This document shows positions 47,621 to 59,134 of a DNA stretch of 64,000 nt, piece after piece (the first letter of the stretch is position 1; the number at the start of each line of letters is the position of its first letter). Made by a program: the position numbers and the translations under genes. The stretch covers positions 63,270,613-63,334,612 of the forward strand of contig OZ034967.1 in NCBI GenBank assembly GCA_964030785.1, given 5' to 3'. Source of the DNA: Siderastrea siderea (lineage: Eukaryota > Cnidaria > Anthozoa > Scleractinia > Rhizangiidae). The notes under the pieces were generated by a model that was not told where the DNA came from, did no database searches, and was given only the letters and a program-made list of their open reading frames with translations.

Positions 47621-50600
47621 CCGGCCATTCTGACCCTCCCCACCCCTAGGTTTCACAAATGTTAGCCCGATCTTATTTTTTTACGAACCGGCGTGACGAA
47701 AAGTGTGATTGTGTGACACAATATTTTGACTATAGCGGTACTGGATGACGTAATGTTTAAACTCTGATGACTCAGCTTATCTTTCTTATCGCTTTATTTG
47801 TGCTGAAAAACGCAAAATCACTCAAACGTTGAATGTCGATATGAATTCGTCCACAACTGAGAATGCTCACACAGGGACGACGAAGTATTTACTGTTGTGC
47901 CTAGACCTTAAATACAAACAGTGAACATAGAAGTAGAATCAAAATATAACACTTGATAAACACGAGCTCGAGCAGATCGTCAGAATATGGGGCACGTCAA
48001 GATATCTCATGACGTGATGTTTAAATCCAGTTTGCTAACCCGGTAAACAAGCGAGCGGGGACGAAAGTCGCCCACGTCTTTGAAAGCTAACGCGCCTGTC
48101 GAGCCGCAATCGATTTCGCGCTCACTTGCCTGTTTTTCTTTTCCTTCACTATCTATCTCTGAACGGAAAGTGAGACTGCTCGTAGCCTTTAGCGAACACC
48201 ACACGCAAACCACACAAATCCGTCGATAATATTCAGATATTTTCGTTCTTTCAATGCAAAAAGACTCGTAACACCTGCCTTATTAATTAATCTCCTTATT
48301 ACTGACGATTCTTCGTATCAACTTCTCGCCTCAAATAAACACTCATTTCTCTCCGTTCACAAGAACTATCATGTACTGATGTGCAATCAACTAATATTGC
48401 ATCATCATACTAGTACCAATTCCTTCTCTTCCTAGCCCACGCCGGCAAAACGCAACTGTCCTTTTTGTCCGCTGCGAAATACAAGTTAGCCAATCAGAAA
48501 CCTTACAATCCACTTCGCAAACCACCCCCCCCCCCCCACCCCATAAAACGCCAAGGGAAACTGCCTCTCACGCAAAACGCAACTTTCAAAGCAAATCACA
48601 TTCACAGAAGCGTGATATGCTCCTGACATTCACAAATCCTTCTGACTCCCACATTTTTACACCCCTCAAAATGTCAATCCCAATAAAAAAAACTCCTGCG
48701 CTAAAAAAATTTTCACCATAACCACTAGCTAGATCAGACAACACAGTCAATTTCGCATTCAATCCTATTTTCGCATTCAATCCTATCAAAAATAATGCAC
48801 GCGCAAGAAGTGGCGCAAGAAGTTCTTGAGCCGCAAGAACACGCAAGCCCGCGCAAGAAGTGAAAGTGCTAGGTTTTTGCAGTTTATCCGCAAGAACATT
48901 CGAAACGCAAGAAGTTGAAAATCTAGCCGCAAGAAGTTACTAATGTTACCGCAAGCCGCAAGAAGGCGCAAGAAGTACTGAGGGTCCAGCCGAAGAAACT
49001 TGTAGTGCTCGTGTTAGTGTGAGCACAGGTAGCCCAAGCTCCAAAGGGAGCCGTCAACATGACATTGCGTAACAGCACAGGTAACCCAAGCTCTATGGGA
49101 GATATATAGACCGTGTGACCTTTGTTCTGCGTTGTGTGAGTGTTGTAATATGAGCGTAACGGCGGCCGTTGCGTAACAGTGAAATTATAAGGATTTGTAT
49201 GGAAAAAACGATTCCGACTTTAATTTAAAAATGCGAACGTGTTTTTAATAAAAAAAACCCTACCTGAAGTCCTCTGTCTGTTGTTCTTTCTCCCATGTGG
49301 TTTTTGGAGCGATTTAACGCGATTCCAGTGAGTTTTAGTTCCACTGCCTTTCTCTCTATATATCCTTTACAGGTAAAGGTAAAATATCAGGTAAAATATC
49401 ACCGAGCTTTCGAGCGATTTTTCGCCGTGTTGGCGTGTTGGCGTGTTGGCGTGTTGGCGCGACAATTCGCCAAGTCAAGCGAAAGTTCACAAGGCTAATC
49501 AAAAAATCGAGGAAGCAAATGTTCGAACAACCGAAGTATCGAAGAAAATTCACACCACGAAATGGAATATCCGCCAACTTTCCGACTGGAAACATGATCT
49601 CCGGCACATGACAAAACATGAACAATTTTTTTAAGCGTGTCTCAGATACAGTGATACGGGTTCAACTCAGAACTGACTCAATTCAGTTTTTTATTCCATC
49701 CACGAAATAGAAACAAAAAGGTCCAAAAGCTATAATTGTGGCAAACTGCGCGAACTCTTCTTTAACAGGCAAGACAAGACAAGACTTACACATGCAGGAG
49801 GTCATGCCATCGCGTGGGTGAAGTCATCAAGAATCCCTGCATCTTTACCAGTTTAATTTCCCAGCAAAAAAGGGATACTCGAAGAAATAGCATAGACATA
49901 TGATTTCAACTACACATTCGCCTTTCGACACAGCTTGCTGCCCGGGGCTTGCTGTCTTGACGGCTTAGGGAACTGCTCATGCATTGCGTTACAAAATGTC
50001 ATTCAAGCAAATCATACCAAATTTGCATACGGCAGATTTGTGTTTACTCAGGTTAGAATTGACGTGCCGAGTTTCTTTCAGATCGCGGAGTTTTAGTTTC
50101 CTTCAGACTTTTTTGGTTTACTTCGAAGATTTAAAATGTGATATCGACTTCAGCGTAATGAGTGGAACTATTTTTACAAACATAATGTGTTTTTCCAATT
50201 AAGACTTCGGGTATTATTTCTTCTCATCTGAGTGACCATGTTCATTTCTCACACGTGTGAGCGCAACTAATTAAAAGTATTTGTCCGAGTTTAATATGTT
50301 GGTGGAAGTACAGCAACACTGAACAGGTGAATGTCGGTTCTTTAATAATGTGACTGATGGACTGTGCTTTGCCATTGTTCCTCATTTAAGTGAAATAAAT
50401 CGAGAGAAATCTTTCGCGCCGCTAAGCGTACCGCATGTCTGGGACTCCGGAACACATAAACAATAACATACGCGTGCTTCGTTTGAGTCTCGTTTCTCCC
50501 TAGCCGTTAAAAAATAACATAGAAGGCGACCAGTGTCAAATTCAGACCCCAGTGAACTCTTTATCGGATAAAAAATTCAAAACCGAAGAAAAAAACTTAC

Positions 50601-51168
50601 AAGGGACCAAATAAACAACTGATTGCAAGTTAGAAAGGCAGCCAATTTCGAACGTGCCTTGCGCTACAAAGTGGTCTCTTTTATACCTTCTCCGGGTTCC
50701 GGGTTTTTAAGATGTTAGCGCAAAGACGTTCTTGCGCTTACTTGCGGTCCAGATATCTTACCACAAAGAAGTTCTTGCGGTTTTAACTTCTAAACGCAAA
50801 GACGTTCTTGCGGCTTGCAGTATTCAAGTGCAGGCATCCTGCAAGTAGCCGCAAGAAGTTCTCGGCTTGCGGACGCAAAAAGAAGTTCTTGTGCGTGCAT
50901 TATTTTTGGGCTGTACTGTACAAAAAACCCCAAACTTAAACAACCCTTCGCCGTTCATACCTTAAATACTGTAAATTAAAAGACAAAAACATAGGAAGGT
51001 AACATTCAGAAGACTAACATGCGCATGCGTCTTATATAAGACAGTACCGCTCTTGAGTACCCGTACCACAAGCTTTACAGCACTTTCTTCGTATGTTAAG
51101 CCAACTTGCTTTCACGAAAAACCGTGTCCATTTTATAAACCGGCGGTCGCCATCATGGCGACGGCCGG
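47621..51168. mobile_element. TTAA-bounded repeat unit, copy A (with nested insertion)
   Basis: TTAA (47617-47620) precedes CCGGCCATTCTGACCCTCCC, and GCGACGGCCGG is followed by TTAA (51169-51172), so the ends are short inverted repeats CCGGCC/GGCCGG with a TTAA duplication (piggyBac-like rule). The copy is 3548 bp but carries the insertion 48787-50908. Without it the unit is about 1.43 kb. It includes a poly-C tract (48527-48540) and a small minus-strand frame conserved in copy B (REIDCGSTGALAFKDVGDF). No transposase is present. Confidence 0.8.
48787..50908. mobile_element. 2.1-kb element with CGCAAGAAGTT subterminal repeats
   Basis: The ends CAAAAATAATGCACGCGCAA and the reverse complement of TTGTGCGTGCATTATTTTTG are inverted repeats. 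Each subterminal zone (48795-48990 and 50700-50895) carries many copies of CGCAAGAAGTT or its complement, an array typical of transposase-binding subterminal sites. The interior has a direct repeat (GCACAGGTARCCCAAGCTC at 49024 and 49076) and four tandem GTGTTGGC units near 49430-49460. No transposase found; the target duplication is unclear. It interrupts copy A but not copy B. Confidence 0.8.
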
Positions 51169-51598
51169 TTAACAAGAAAGCCTATTGGGCATTTTAACCG
51201 GCCATTCTGACCCTCCCCACCCCTAGGTTTCACAAATGTTAGCGTGATCCTCTATTTATAGGAACCGGCGTGACGAAAAGTGTGATTGTGTGACACAATA
51301 TTTTGACAATAACGTTACTGGATGACATAATGTTTAAACTCTGATGACTCGAAAAACGCAAATTCACTCAAACGTTGAATGTCGATATAAATTCGTCCAC
51401 AACTGAGAATGCTCACACCGGGACGACGAAGTATTTACTGTTGTGCCTAGACCTTAAATGCAAACAGTGAACATAGCAGTAGAATCAAAATATAACGCTT
51501 GATAAACACGAGCTCGAGCAGATCGTCAGAGTATGGGGCACGTCAAGGCATATCTCATGACGTGATGTTTAAATCCGGTTTGCTAACCCGGGAATCCC

Positions 51599-53062
51599 GA
51601 TCGTGTCTAAAAGTACACACGAGTGACCACGAGTGACCACGAGTGACCACGAGTGACCACGAGTGACCACGAGTTACTACGAGTGACCACAAGTGAGATT
51701 GCATCAAAATATTTTGCTGATGTCATGATGACGTCATCATTACATCATTTTATCAAATAATCACTATTTCACGGCAAACTGACCGTTTCTTGAGACCTTA
51801 ATACCTGGATTCGACATTTCTACCATTTCTGCCTGAATGGCGGAGGGGCTAGGGAACGGACAGGGAGGGGGGGATGGGGTACAAACTTCCTGCCACCCGC
51901 ACCCTCTCGGTTCCCGCCACTTTTCTTAACTTTTTCTTCCCGCCCTTTTTCCGCCTCCCTTACACCTCCCTCCCTCTTTTCTACCTGGAGTCCCAGATTC
52001 CTCAAAAGTAGTTCACTTTAATAAATTTGCTAGTTTCCAGTTAACTATAGGCGGGATAATCTCATCGGCGGCCTAGTTGTTTACATTTGTCATTCTACCA
52101 GTATGTGTTTAGCGTCCTGCAGGATTTGCGCGACTTGCAAACGATTTGGACGTACTCACAGCTACATTATTACCTGTGATAAAGATAAATAAATAAACAA
52201 TTAAAAATAAATAAGTAATTACTTTGATTTCCTCTTTCTAAACTGTTGTAGTTAACAAAGTGGTTTGATTGTATTATTTTGCTGATATGAGAAATTGATT
52301 GCGTAAACCACTATAATCGTTTAACAATTAAAAGAATTATGTCATATTACAGGGGAAATTGGGATCTCGCATATAAGAATCATAAAGCATTAAAGATTGT
52401 TGAAATTGTCATTCACTACCTGTCAATTCTGCGCTTTTTTCTCCAGGCTAAGTTTTTAGTGGAAACGTTCTCGTTAAAATATTTCCTTAAATCACAGAAA
52501 ACCTTTTGGTTAATTTTTATATTTGCTATTTTCACTTTCTTTCTTTATTTTTTCGCCCTTGGTCACTGGTAGCCTTCGAGAGGGGGGTAGGGGGTAAGGA
52601 TGGAGGTGGACAGAATTGGGGACTCTGGGTAGAAAAGAGGGAGGGAGGTGTACGGGAGGTGGAAAAAAGGGCGGGAAGAAAAAGTTAAGAAAAGTGGCGG
52701 GAACCGAGATTAAAGGGTGTGGGTGGCAGGAAGTTTGTACCCCCCATCCCCCCTCCCTGTCCGTCCCCTAGCCCCTCCCCCATTCAGGCAGAAATGGCAG
52801 AAATGTCGAATCCAGGTATTAAGGTCTCAAGAAACGGTCAGTTTGCGATGAAATAGTGATTATTTGATAAAATGATGTAATTATGACGTCATCAAGACAT
52901 CGGCAAAATGTTTTGATGCAATCTCACTCGTGGTCACTCGTAGTCACTCGTGGTCACTCGTGGTCACTCGTGGTCTACTCGTGGTCACTCGTAGTCACTT
53001 GTGGTCATTCGTGGTCACTCGTGGTCACTCGTGGTCACTTGTGTGTACTTTTAGACACCATC
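51599..53062. mobile_element. Mutator-like foldback element with 9-bp target duplication
   Basis: GGGAATCCC flanks both sides (51590-51598, 53063-53071). The ends GATCGTGTCTAAAAGTACAC and GATGGTGTCTAAAAGTACAC (reverse complement) open inverted repeats that extend for roughly 400 bp. They include an array of the decamer GTGACCACGA at the left (51617-51690) and its complement at the right (52925-53040), then matched unique sequence and C/G-rich tracts. Long inverted repeats with a 9-bp duplication are characteristic of Mutator-like elements. The ~560-bp centre (52016-52575) has no transposase, so it is non-autonomous. Confidence 0.85.
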
Positions 53063-53808
53063 GGGAATCCCCTTGCAAAAGTAAACAAGCGAGCGGGGAC
53101 GAAAGTCGCCCACGTCTTTGAAAGCTAAGGCGCCTGTCGAGCCGCAATCGATTTCGCGCTCACTCGCTTGTTTTTCTTTTCCTTCACTATCTCTGAACGG
53201 AAAGAGAGACTGCTCGTAGCCTTTAGCGAACACCACACGCAAACTACACAAATCCGTCGATAATATTCAGATATTTTCGTTCTTTCAATGCAAAAAGACT
53301 CGTAACACCTGCCTTATTAATTGATCTCCTTATTAATGACGATTCCTTCGTATCAACTTCTCGTCTCAAATAAACACTAATCTCTCTCCGTTCACAAGAA
53401 CTATCATGTACTGATGGTGCAATCAACTAATATTGCATCATCACACTAGTACCAATTCCTTCTCTTCCTAGCCCACGCCGGCAAAACGCAACTGTCCTTT
53501 TTGTCCGCTGCGAAATACAAGTTAGCCAATCAGAAACCTTACAATCCAATTCGCACACCCCCCCCCCCCCCCATAAAACGCCAAGGGAAACCCCTCTCAC
53601 GCAGCACAATATTACACCGCTCCTATACAAAACGCAACTTTCAAAGAAAATCACATTCACAGAAGCGTGATATGCTCCTGACATTCACAAATCCTTCTGA
53701 CTCCCACATTTTTACACCCCTCAAAATGTCAATCCCAATAAAAAAAACTCCTGCGCTAAAAAACTTTTCACCATAACCACTAACTAGATCAGACAACACA
53801 GCCAATAG

Positions 53809-53956
53809 CCCTTTTCACAGTTACCTTTTGTCATTTGCATGACAATGTATTTGAACGTGGATGTGAGGCAATTTCGGGCAAAAAGTGCAAAATTGCCTCA
53901 CATCCACGTTCAAATACATTGTCATGCAAATGACATAAGGTAACTGTGAAAAGGGC
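53809..53956. mobile_element. 148-bp hairpin MITE with TA duplication
   Basis: Arms of about 67 bp are almost perfectly complementary: GCCCTTTTCACAGTTACC at the left, GGTAACTGTGAAAAGGGC at the right, with a loop of about 14 bp (CGGGCAAAAAGTGC). TA flanks both sides (53807-53808, 53957-53958). TA duplication suggests a Tc1/mariner-type mobiliser. It is absent at the homologous site of copy A. Confidence 0.9.
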
Positions 53957-54289
53957 TATTTCGCATTCAATCCTAGTAGCTCCTGTACTCAATTGCGCAT
54001 GCGTTATACAAGACAAATACAAAAAACCCCAAACTTAACAACCCTTCGCCGTTCATATCTTAAATACTGTAAATTAAAAGACAAAAACATAGGAAGGTAA
54101 CATTCAGAAGACTAATATGCGCATGCGTCTTATATAAGACAGTACCACTCTTGAGTACCCGTACCACAAGCTTTACAGCACTTTCTTCGTATGTTAAGCC
54201 AACTTGCTTTCACGAAAAGCCGTGTTCATTTTATAAACCGGCGGTCGCCGTGGCGACGGCCGGTTAACAACACTTCAAAGCCCCGGGGA

Positions 54290-54450
54290 CGTACTCCCAT
54301 AGTTTAAGCTGTATGAGTATGTGCCGCTGATAAGGTAGGAGTTTCAGTGTCCCGGTGCACACCCCCACCCATCGTGTGACAGAATATCCCCCCAGCCTCA
54401 CAGAGCGTGAGATAGACGTATATCGATGATTTCTAGGCTCTGACAGTAGC
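54290..54450. repeat. GTACTCCC-family dispersed repeat
   Basis: GCCCCGGGGACGTACTCCCA, then GTATGAGTATGTGCCGCTGA and CAGTGTCCCGGTGCACACCC follow the order of words seen at 22140 and 31565. It begins about 25 bp after copy B ends. Confidence 0.6.
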
Positions 54451-54829
54451 CATATGACGTCACTAACGTGACGTCATTAGCTAAAAAGAGAATTGGACCG
54501 CGCAAACTGTAAACGCTCTGTAGATAAGAATCACCACTTTATGACGGATTGTATGAACATGGAATTCGTTTCGCTTGTTTTTTTTTTATGGATAGCTCTT
54601 CTAAAAATAACAATATAACAAGAATTAACGATAGAAATCGTATTCTGATCTAAATTTGATGAACGGTGCAAACTAATATCTTAATACTACTATTATTACA
54701 ATAAAAGATTGTTTTCTTTCCCGTTAATTGTTTTTCTGTGCTTTTTGAGACCAGATATAGCGCAGTTGATGACTGTTCACCGCTGTTTTGCAAAATTTAG
54801 TTCGACTGGTTAAGGACAAAGTCTGAATC

Positions 54830-54912
54830 AACTGACGAACTTAATTATTTGGGTCGAGCCAATAGCAATTAGGTTCGGCACATGAGAATTTCGACGTTTG
54901 AACTGGGCCTAG
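54830..54912 (-). repeat. Dispersed repeat, GGCCCAGTTCAAACGTCGAA end (copy 2)
   Basis: Reverse-oriented relative of 42398-42535; the last 42 bp match with one difference. It lies directly before the block that duplicates the GPCR 5' flank. Confidence 0.65.
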
Positions 54913-55674
54913 GTAAACGCAAAGCAGTTTTGGCCGGACAAAACGGCTTTGAAAATGATTTATTTTTTGTTCCTCGCTTATTTACTTTGTCTAAGTTTTA
55001 TTTAAATTCTTTTTTACTGAACGCTAAAAGTATTTTCCTTCCTCTGCTCCAAAAAAGCACAAGAAACACTGAACCCAGTTTTCAATTTTAGTTTTAAAAC
55101 TGTTTGCATGACGAAAAACAACAGCAACGCAAGAAATTGAGTACTGCTCATCAGGAAATGCTTTCATTTGAATGCTCACATTGGACGGTTTTTAACAGTT
55201 TTGAAACGTTGGGAAATGTTACGTACAATTATGCATTTTTACCGAATAAGGGTGAACAGTGCTGAATATTTCGTTGTCGGTGTAATTATTGTCGTTACAG
55301 CACGTCAACGGCAACTCCACTTATTAAAAACCTCTTTTTTCCCCCAAAGATCCTTTGCTTCAGCGACGTGGTTTGCAACAACACAGCCCTTGTACAACAA
55401 TAATTAACATCTTACCCATATTGCCTAACGTCAATAAGCGGCCATACAAATTTTAGGAAAATAAGGAGAGGGAAAAGAAAAAAAAGGGAGAACTAGGGAC
55501 GATTGCATTTTAACATTCGGTATGGCTTAAACAATAATTATACACCCAGAATCGAAAACGAAAAAACAAAAATCAAAACAAAACGAAACAAAACAAGTCT
55601 CCCCCCTGCCCGCCCCCCCCCCCAAAAAAAAATTAAAAAAATAATAAATAACATCTAGGCGCTACCCTATTCGC

Positions 55675-55933
55675 CAGCGAAAGGATTTGATAGGGTTATT
55701 TATGTATATATTTGAAGTCTTTATTCGTACGGACAGATGACAACAGAGAGCTGTTAGCTGTTAGGCGATTGACAGGGAGCTGTTAGAGTCACGCGTTTAT
55801 CACAAACCAACTGCTTTTAAATGATGCACTTTTACCAAATAAGTGTTAACGGATAAGGAATATTTTCTCCGTTATTAAACCACCTTTTGTCAAGTTTCCT
55901 CATCGCATGACCTTGAGCAGGAGGATATAAATT
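55675..55933 (+). repeat. Duplicated GPCR 5' flank (partner of 41157-41431)
   Basis: Shared words in the same order and spacing as upstream of the intact GPCR: ATTCGCCAGCGAAAGGATTT, TTGAAGTCTTTATTC, GAGAGCTGTTAGCTGTTAGG, ATCACAAACCAACTG, GCACTTTTACCAAATAAG and TTCCTCATCGCATGA. Similarity continues into the first codons at 55934. Confidence 0.75.
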
Positions 55934-56140
55934 ATGGTTGAGTCTGATAGCCTGAAATTTGTCCTTTCTTGGACAAACATTACATTTTTTATCGTCGCAC
56001 AAATAACAACACTACATTCTCAAGTAAAACGTTCATTTGAATGGTCACCTCAGAGATTTTTTTACAGATCTTTTTCACAAATTTTAAAACACGTGCCAAG
56101 TAATTTTGACGTGCAAATTACTGCACATCAACTCCACTAA
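55934..56140 (+). pseudogene. Truncated GPCR copy (5' end only)
   Basis: The ATG frame starts MVESDSLKFVLSWTNITFFI, which aligns with the first residues of the intact receptor at 41432 (MVEADSVEFVLTWIIMVFLM). After about 22 residues similarity ends, and the frame stops at 56140 with no further transmembrane segment. It is therefore the broken end of a duplicated receptor gene, with its 5' flank preserved. Whether the rest was lost by deletion or by transposon insertion is not visible. Confidence 0.8.
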
Positions 56141-58497
56141 ATACTAGTAGTAATCAAAGATTAAGAGAGTGCGTTCGACTGGTTGCTTTCTATCAGACAG
56201 CCAACACTTCCGGTGCTCACTTTTTGTAAAAGAACCGACGCTTCGGAGATGTTGTTTGGATCATTGTTTGATTCGGACACACGACTGAAGCGCCAGTTCC
56301 CATAAAAGGCTGTGCACCTGGCCTGGTTCTGTAAAAGAGGCCCAAGACAACTCAGGATTTCTTGGTGCTTTTCAATACAAAGATTCAAAATGAAGCAAGT
56401 ACTTCATGTGAGATAAATGCCAAATATTTTGATAAGTGTCCCAAGTTCCTGAATAGCCACTTAAGGGCCGACCTGTCCAGGACAAAACTCACGTTTTCTT
56501 GTACGCGAAATGCGTGTTGCTGGGCAAATTTAATTCTAGGATATCTTGATCGATTCCCAGGCTGAATTTCCACGCAGGCATTTGTCTTTCTTGTGGCTAA
56601 ATCTCGCATTTTATTTGGCTTTGTGGCCATATGTTTTTGAAACTTTCCTGCATCGTATTCTATCATGATCGGGTATTTCGCATATCTAGGACGATTCTTT
56701 TGTTATAAATTGTTTGGGTAGAAAATATTCTTATAAGAGAGTCCTGGAGGGGTTAAACGGGAACAGGGATTGGCCTGTCGTTGGACTGGGAAAATGGGAT
56801 TTGAGTCATTTGGACTGGGATTTGGCCACTGGCAATGGGAGAAAACATGCCAAATGGGATTGTGAAAATTGTCTTTAGGCATTTCCAGTCAAGGCTAAAC
56901 TAGTAAGTCCTTCATTTTGGGAAACATCAGAAAACTACTAAGAAAAAACCACTTTCAAGAGAGAGGCACTTACATGTCTGGATATGCTGTTATTTTTGTT
57001 CATCGGTTGAAGAAGCAGTCAGAAGGGATCTAATTAGGTACGCAGCCAACGAAATGTTAGACAAGATAACATGATGGACAGGGCGGGTACTTCGCCTGTA
57101 AACTTTTGTGAAATTAAACCAGTCAATTTGAATTCACCTATGAAAGGCATAGTAATAGTTCCAAACAAACAGATCACCACCGAACTCTCTTAGATGGTGC
57201 CCTTCAAGGCCTAGGAGAATTAAGCACTCGGGAATGCGAAGTGGTCTTAGTGAACTCGTTCTCGAAGTTAAAATACTATAACGTCAATGCTTCCACAGTG
57301 TCGGTACTTTCCAAAAGATTCCGATTGTTTTCCGACATGACTGCAAATCTTCGCCACATCTTTGGGCCGTTTTCGAAAGCCGTGACCAGCCTAATAAAGA
57401 AAATAATGCAGATGCGCTGGTATGTACAACACTTGAATAACATTTTGAGGCTGGGAAATGAAATTTGAAAAACGATGCGTTTGGAAATGGGATTGACACC
57501 CCTCTTCAAGATCTCTTACAACTGCACATTTTGCAGTTAGCGTGACATTTTAAACACCGAATTAAATGAAAAACAGAGAAAAAAACACGAACAACGAACC
57601 GGAAAAACAACAACAAACAAACAACAACAACAACAACAACAACAACCTGTTTGTTCTTCGTGTGTCGGTTTGTGCTTATGCTTATGTCCTACTGAAAACC
57701 AGCCTTAAATGTATCTTTATTTAGTAGCGCACTTTCTTCCCTTTTATTGATAATGCCATGTCATACGGGAAATACCTAATAAAGGTTTTGTTGTTGGGAT
57801 ACAAAACTTGGATTGGTGACTTTGATTCTTCCGCTACGTCTTTCAAAAATTTCTTAAGATTTCTTTTACTTGTAAACCAGCTAAATAAATCTATAATTGG
57901 ACTTTAAAACCCATAAAAAACGTGATAAAAAAAGGATATTTTAACATACCTTCTTTCTTCTGAAATAGCAGTAACTTTTTTCTTTTCGCAATAACTTCGA
58001 TCAAAACAGAAACCTATCACTACTATCTTCACTTAACATAAAAAAATATTCTTTTGAAACAAATGTATTTCAGTAAAACAAGAAGCAACAGTATGTGCGA
58101 AATAAGAGTAAAAAGTACCGTTTTCCACTAAAAACTAAAGCCCAAAAAATACGGTCAGCATTTCTGTGCAACTTGTCACGAAAAAATGTTGTATTGCAAG
58201 TTGTGACCTGATTTTGCACCTATTACTGCCAACACACGAACAAATTTTCATTTAGTAGAAAGTTGCTGTCACTTCTACTTTTTGCAACATGACAATCTGC
58301 TGCATGCATAGGTGGTAATATGCGCAACAAACAGTCTCTATTGGCAACGCAGCATTATTGCATGAAAAACTGCACAAAGATTGCGGCTGTTACTTGGCCT
58401 TAACAGAAACATGAACAAGTGTTTAAACATTATAATAACCATAATGATGATCATTGTTACAATCCTGATAACCTGGTCATTTCCAGGGATTACTGTC
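56141..58497. other. Intergenic, low-complexity rich, no gene recognised
   Basis: There are repeated GGACTGGGATTTGG-type words at about 56755-56870 and an (AAC)n microsatellite at about 57612-57648. Reading frames are short and unrecognised. Confidence 0.35.
57612..57648. repeat. (AAC)n microsatellite
   Basis: A run of AAC units with two AAAC interruptions near its start. Confidence 0.9.
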
Positions 58498-58827
58498 ACA
58501 GTCCGTGCTGGTTTTTGGACAAAATTTAAGGAGTATTCAAGGAGTATTCAAGCACCAAAAACTGAGTATTCAAGGAGTATTTCACCCAGCATGCAACAGC
58601 GCAGGTTTCGCAAAATCTGTCCCCGATTTTGAAATCTGCGCTCAATCCCTGAATTACTTTGATACATTCCCATATTATTTCCCATGCGAACAAAAATTCA
58701 AGGAGTTTTCATTATTTCAAGCACTTTCAGCAAAAATTCTTCTTTTCAAGGGCTTTTCAATTGCCCTTGAAATCTAAAATAAAATTCCAGGGCCTTTCAA
58801 GGACTTCAAGGAGTAGCACGAACCCTG
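58498..58827. repeat. Inverted-repeat element with AAGGAGTATTCAAG units
   Basis: The ends ACAGTCCGTGCTGG and AGTAGCACGAACCCTG are imperfect inverted repeats. The interior repeats AAGGAGTATTCAAG/AAGGAGTTTTC/CAAGGACTTCAAGG words. Similar CAGGGTTCGTG ends occur at 4311-4493. Confidence 0.5.
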
Positions 58828-58961
58828 ACTGTGTAAGTTTATAACTGAACAAAAATTCCTAAAATTAACTTTGCAAGATATTACCTTTCACCTGACACAG
58901 ATTTCTTAAAGCGAATTTAAAAATGTCAAGTCACAGTTGAGCGATTTGTAGGAATTGCCAT

Positions 58962-59133
58962 TGTTAGTAAAAAGGTCGAGGAAGCAAATAATAGCTTCTT
59001 TGATTTGACATAGCAGCCCGCAATGCTGACTTACTGTCACTATTTAATGTTAGTAAAAAGGTCGACGAAGCAAATAATAGCTTCTTTGATTTGACATAGC
59101 AGCCTGCAATGCCGACTTATTGTCACTATTTAA
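58962..59133. repeat. Tandem duplication, two 86-bp units
   Basis: Unit 1 at 58962-59047 and unit 2 at 59048-59133 differ at only a few positions (for example GTCGAGGAAG versus GTCGACGAAG). The second unit ends 1 bp before the stop codon complement of the minus-strand zinc-knuckle gene, so the duplication forms the start of its 3' UTR. Confidence 0.95.
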
Positions 59134-59134
59134 A

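Larger units (their letters stand above)
51198..54263. mobile_element. TTAA-bounded repeat unit, copy B (two nested insertions)
   Basis: It starts CCGGCCATTC after TTAA (51194-51197) and ends GGCCGG before TTAA (54264-54267). A 21-bp spacer separates copy A from copy B, and the same flank (AAGAAAGCC then ATTGGGCATT) precedes copy A, so the arrangement is a tandem duplication. The unit is 3066 bp; removal of the two insertions leaves about 1.44 kb, close to copy A's 1.43 kb. Confidence 0.8.

Noticed and set aside
51617..51690. CRISPR-like array (repeated GTGACCACGA)
   Set aside because: The units are directly adjacent decamers without spacers, in a eukaryotic foldback transposon.
52339..52572. 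77-codon frame in the centre of the Mutator-like element as a transposase
   Set aside because: Hydrophobic, AT-rich, no catalytic motif and far too short for a transposase.
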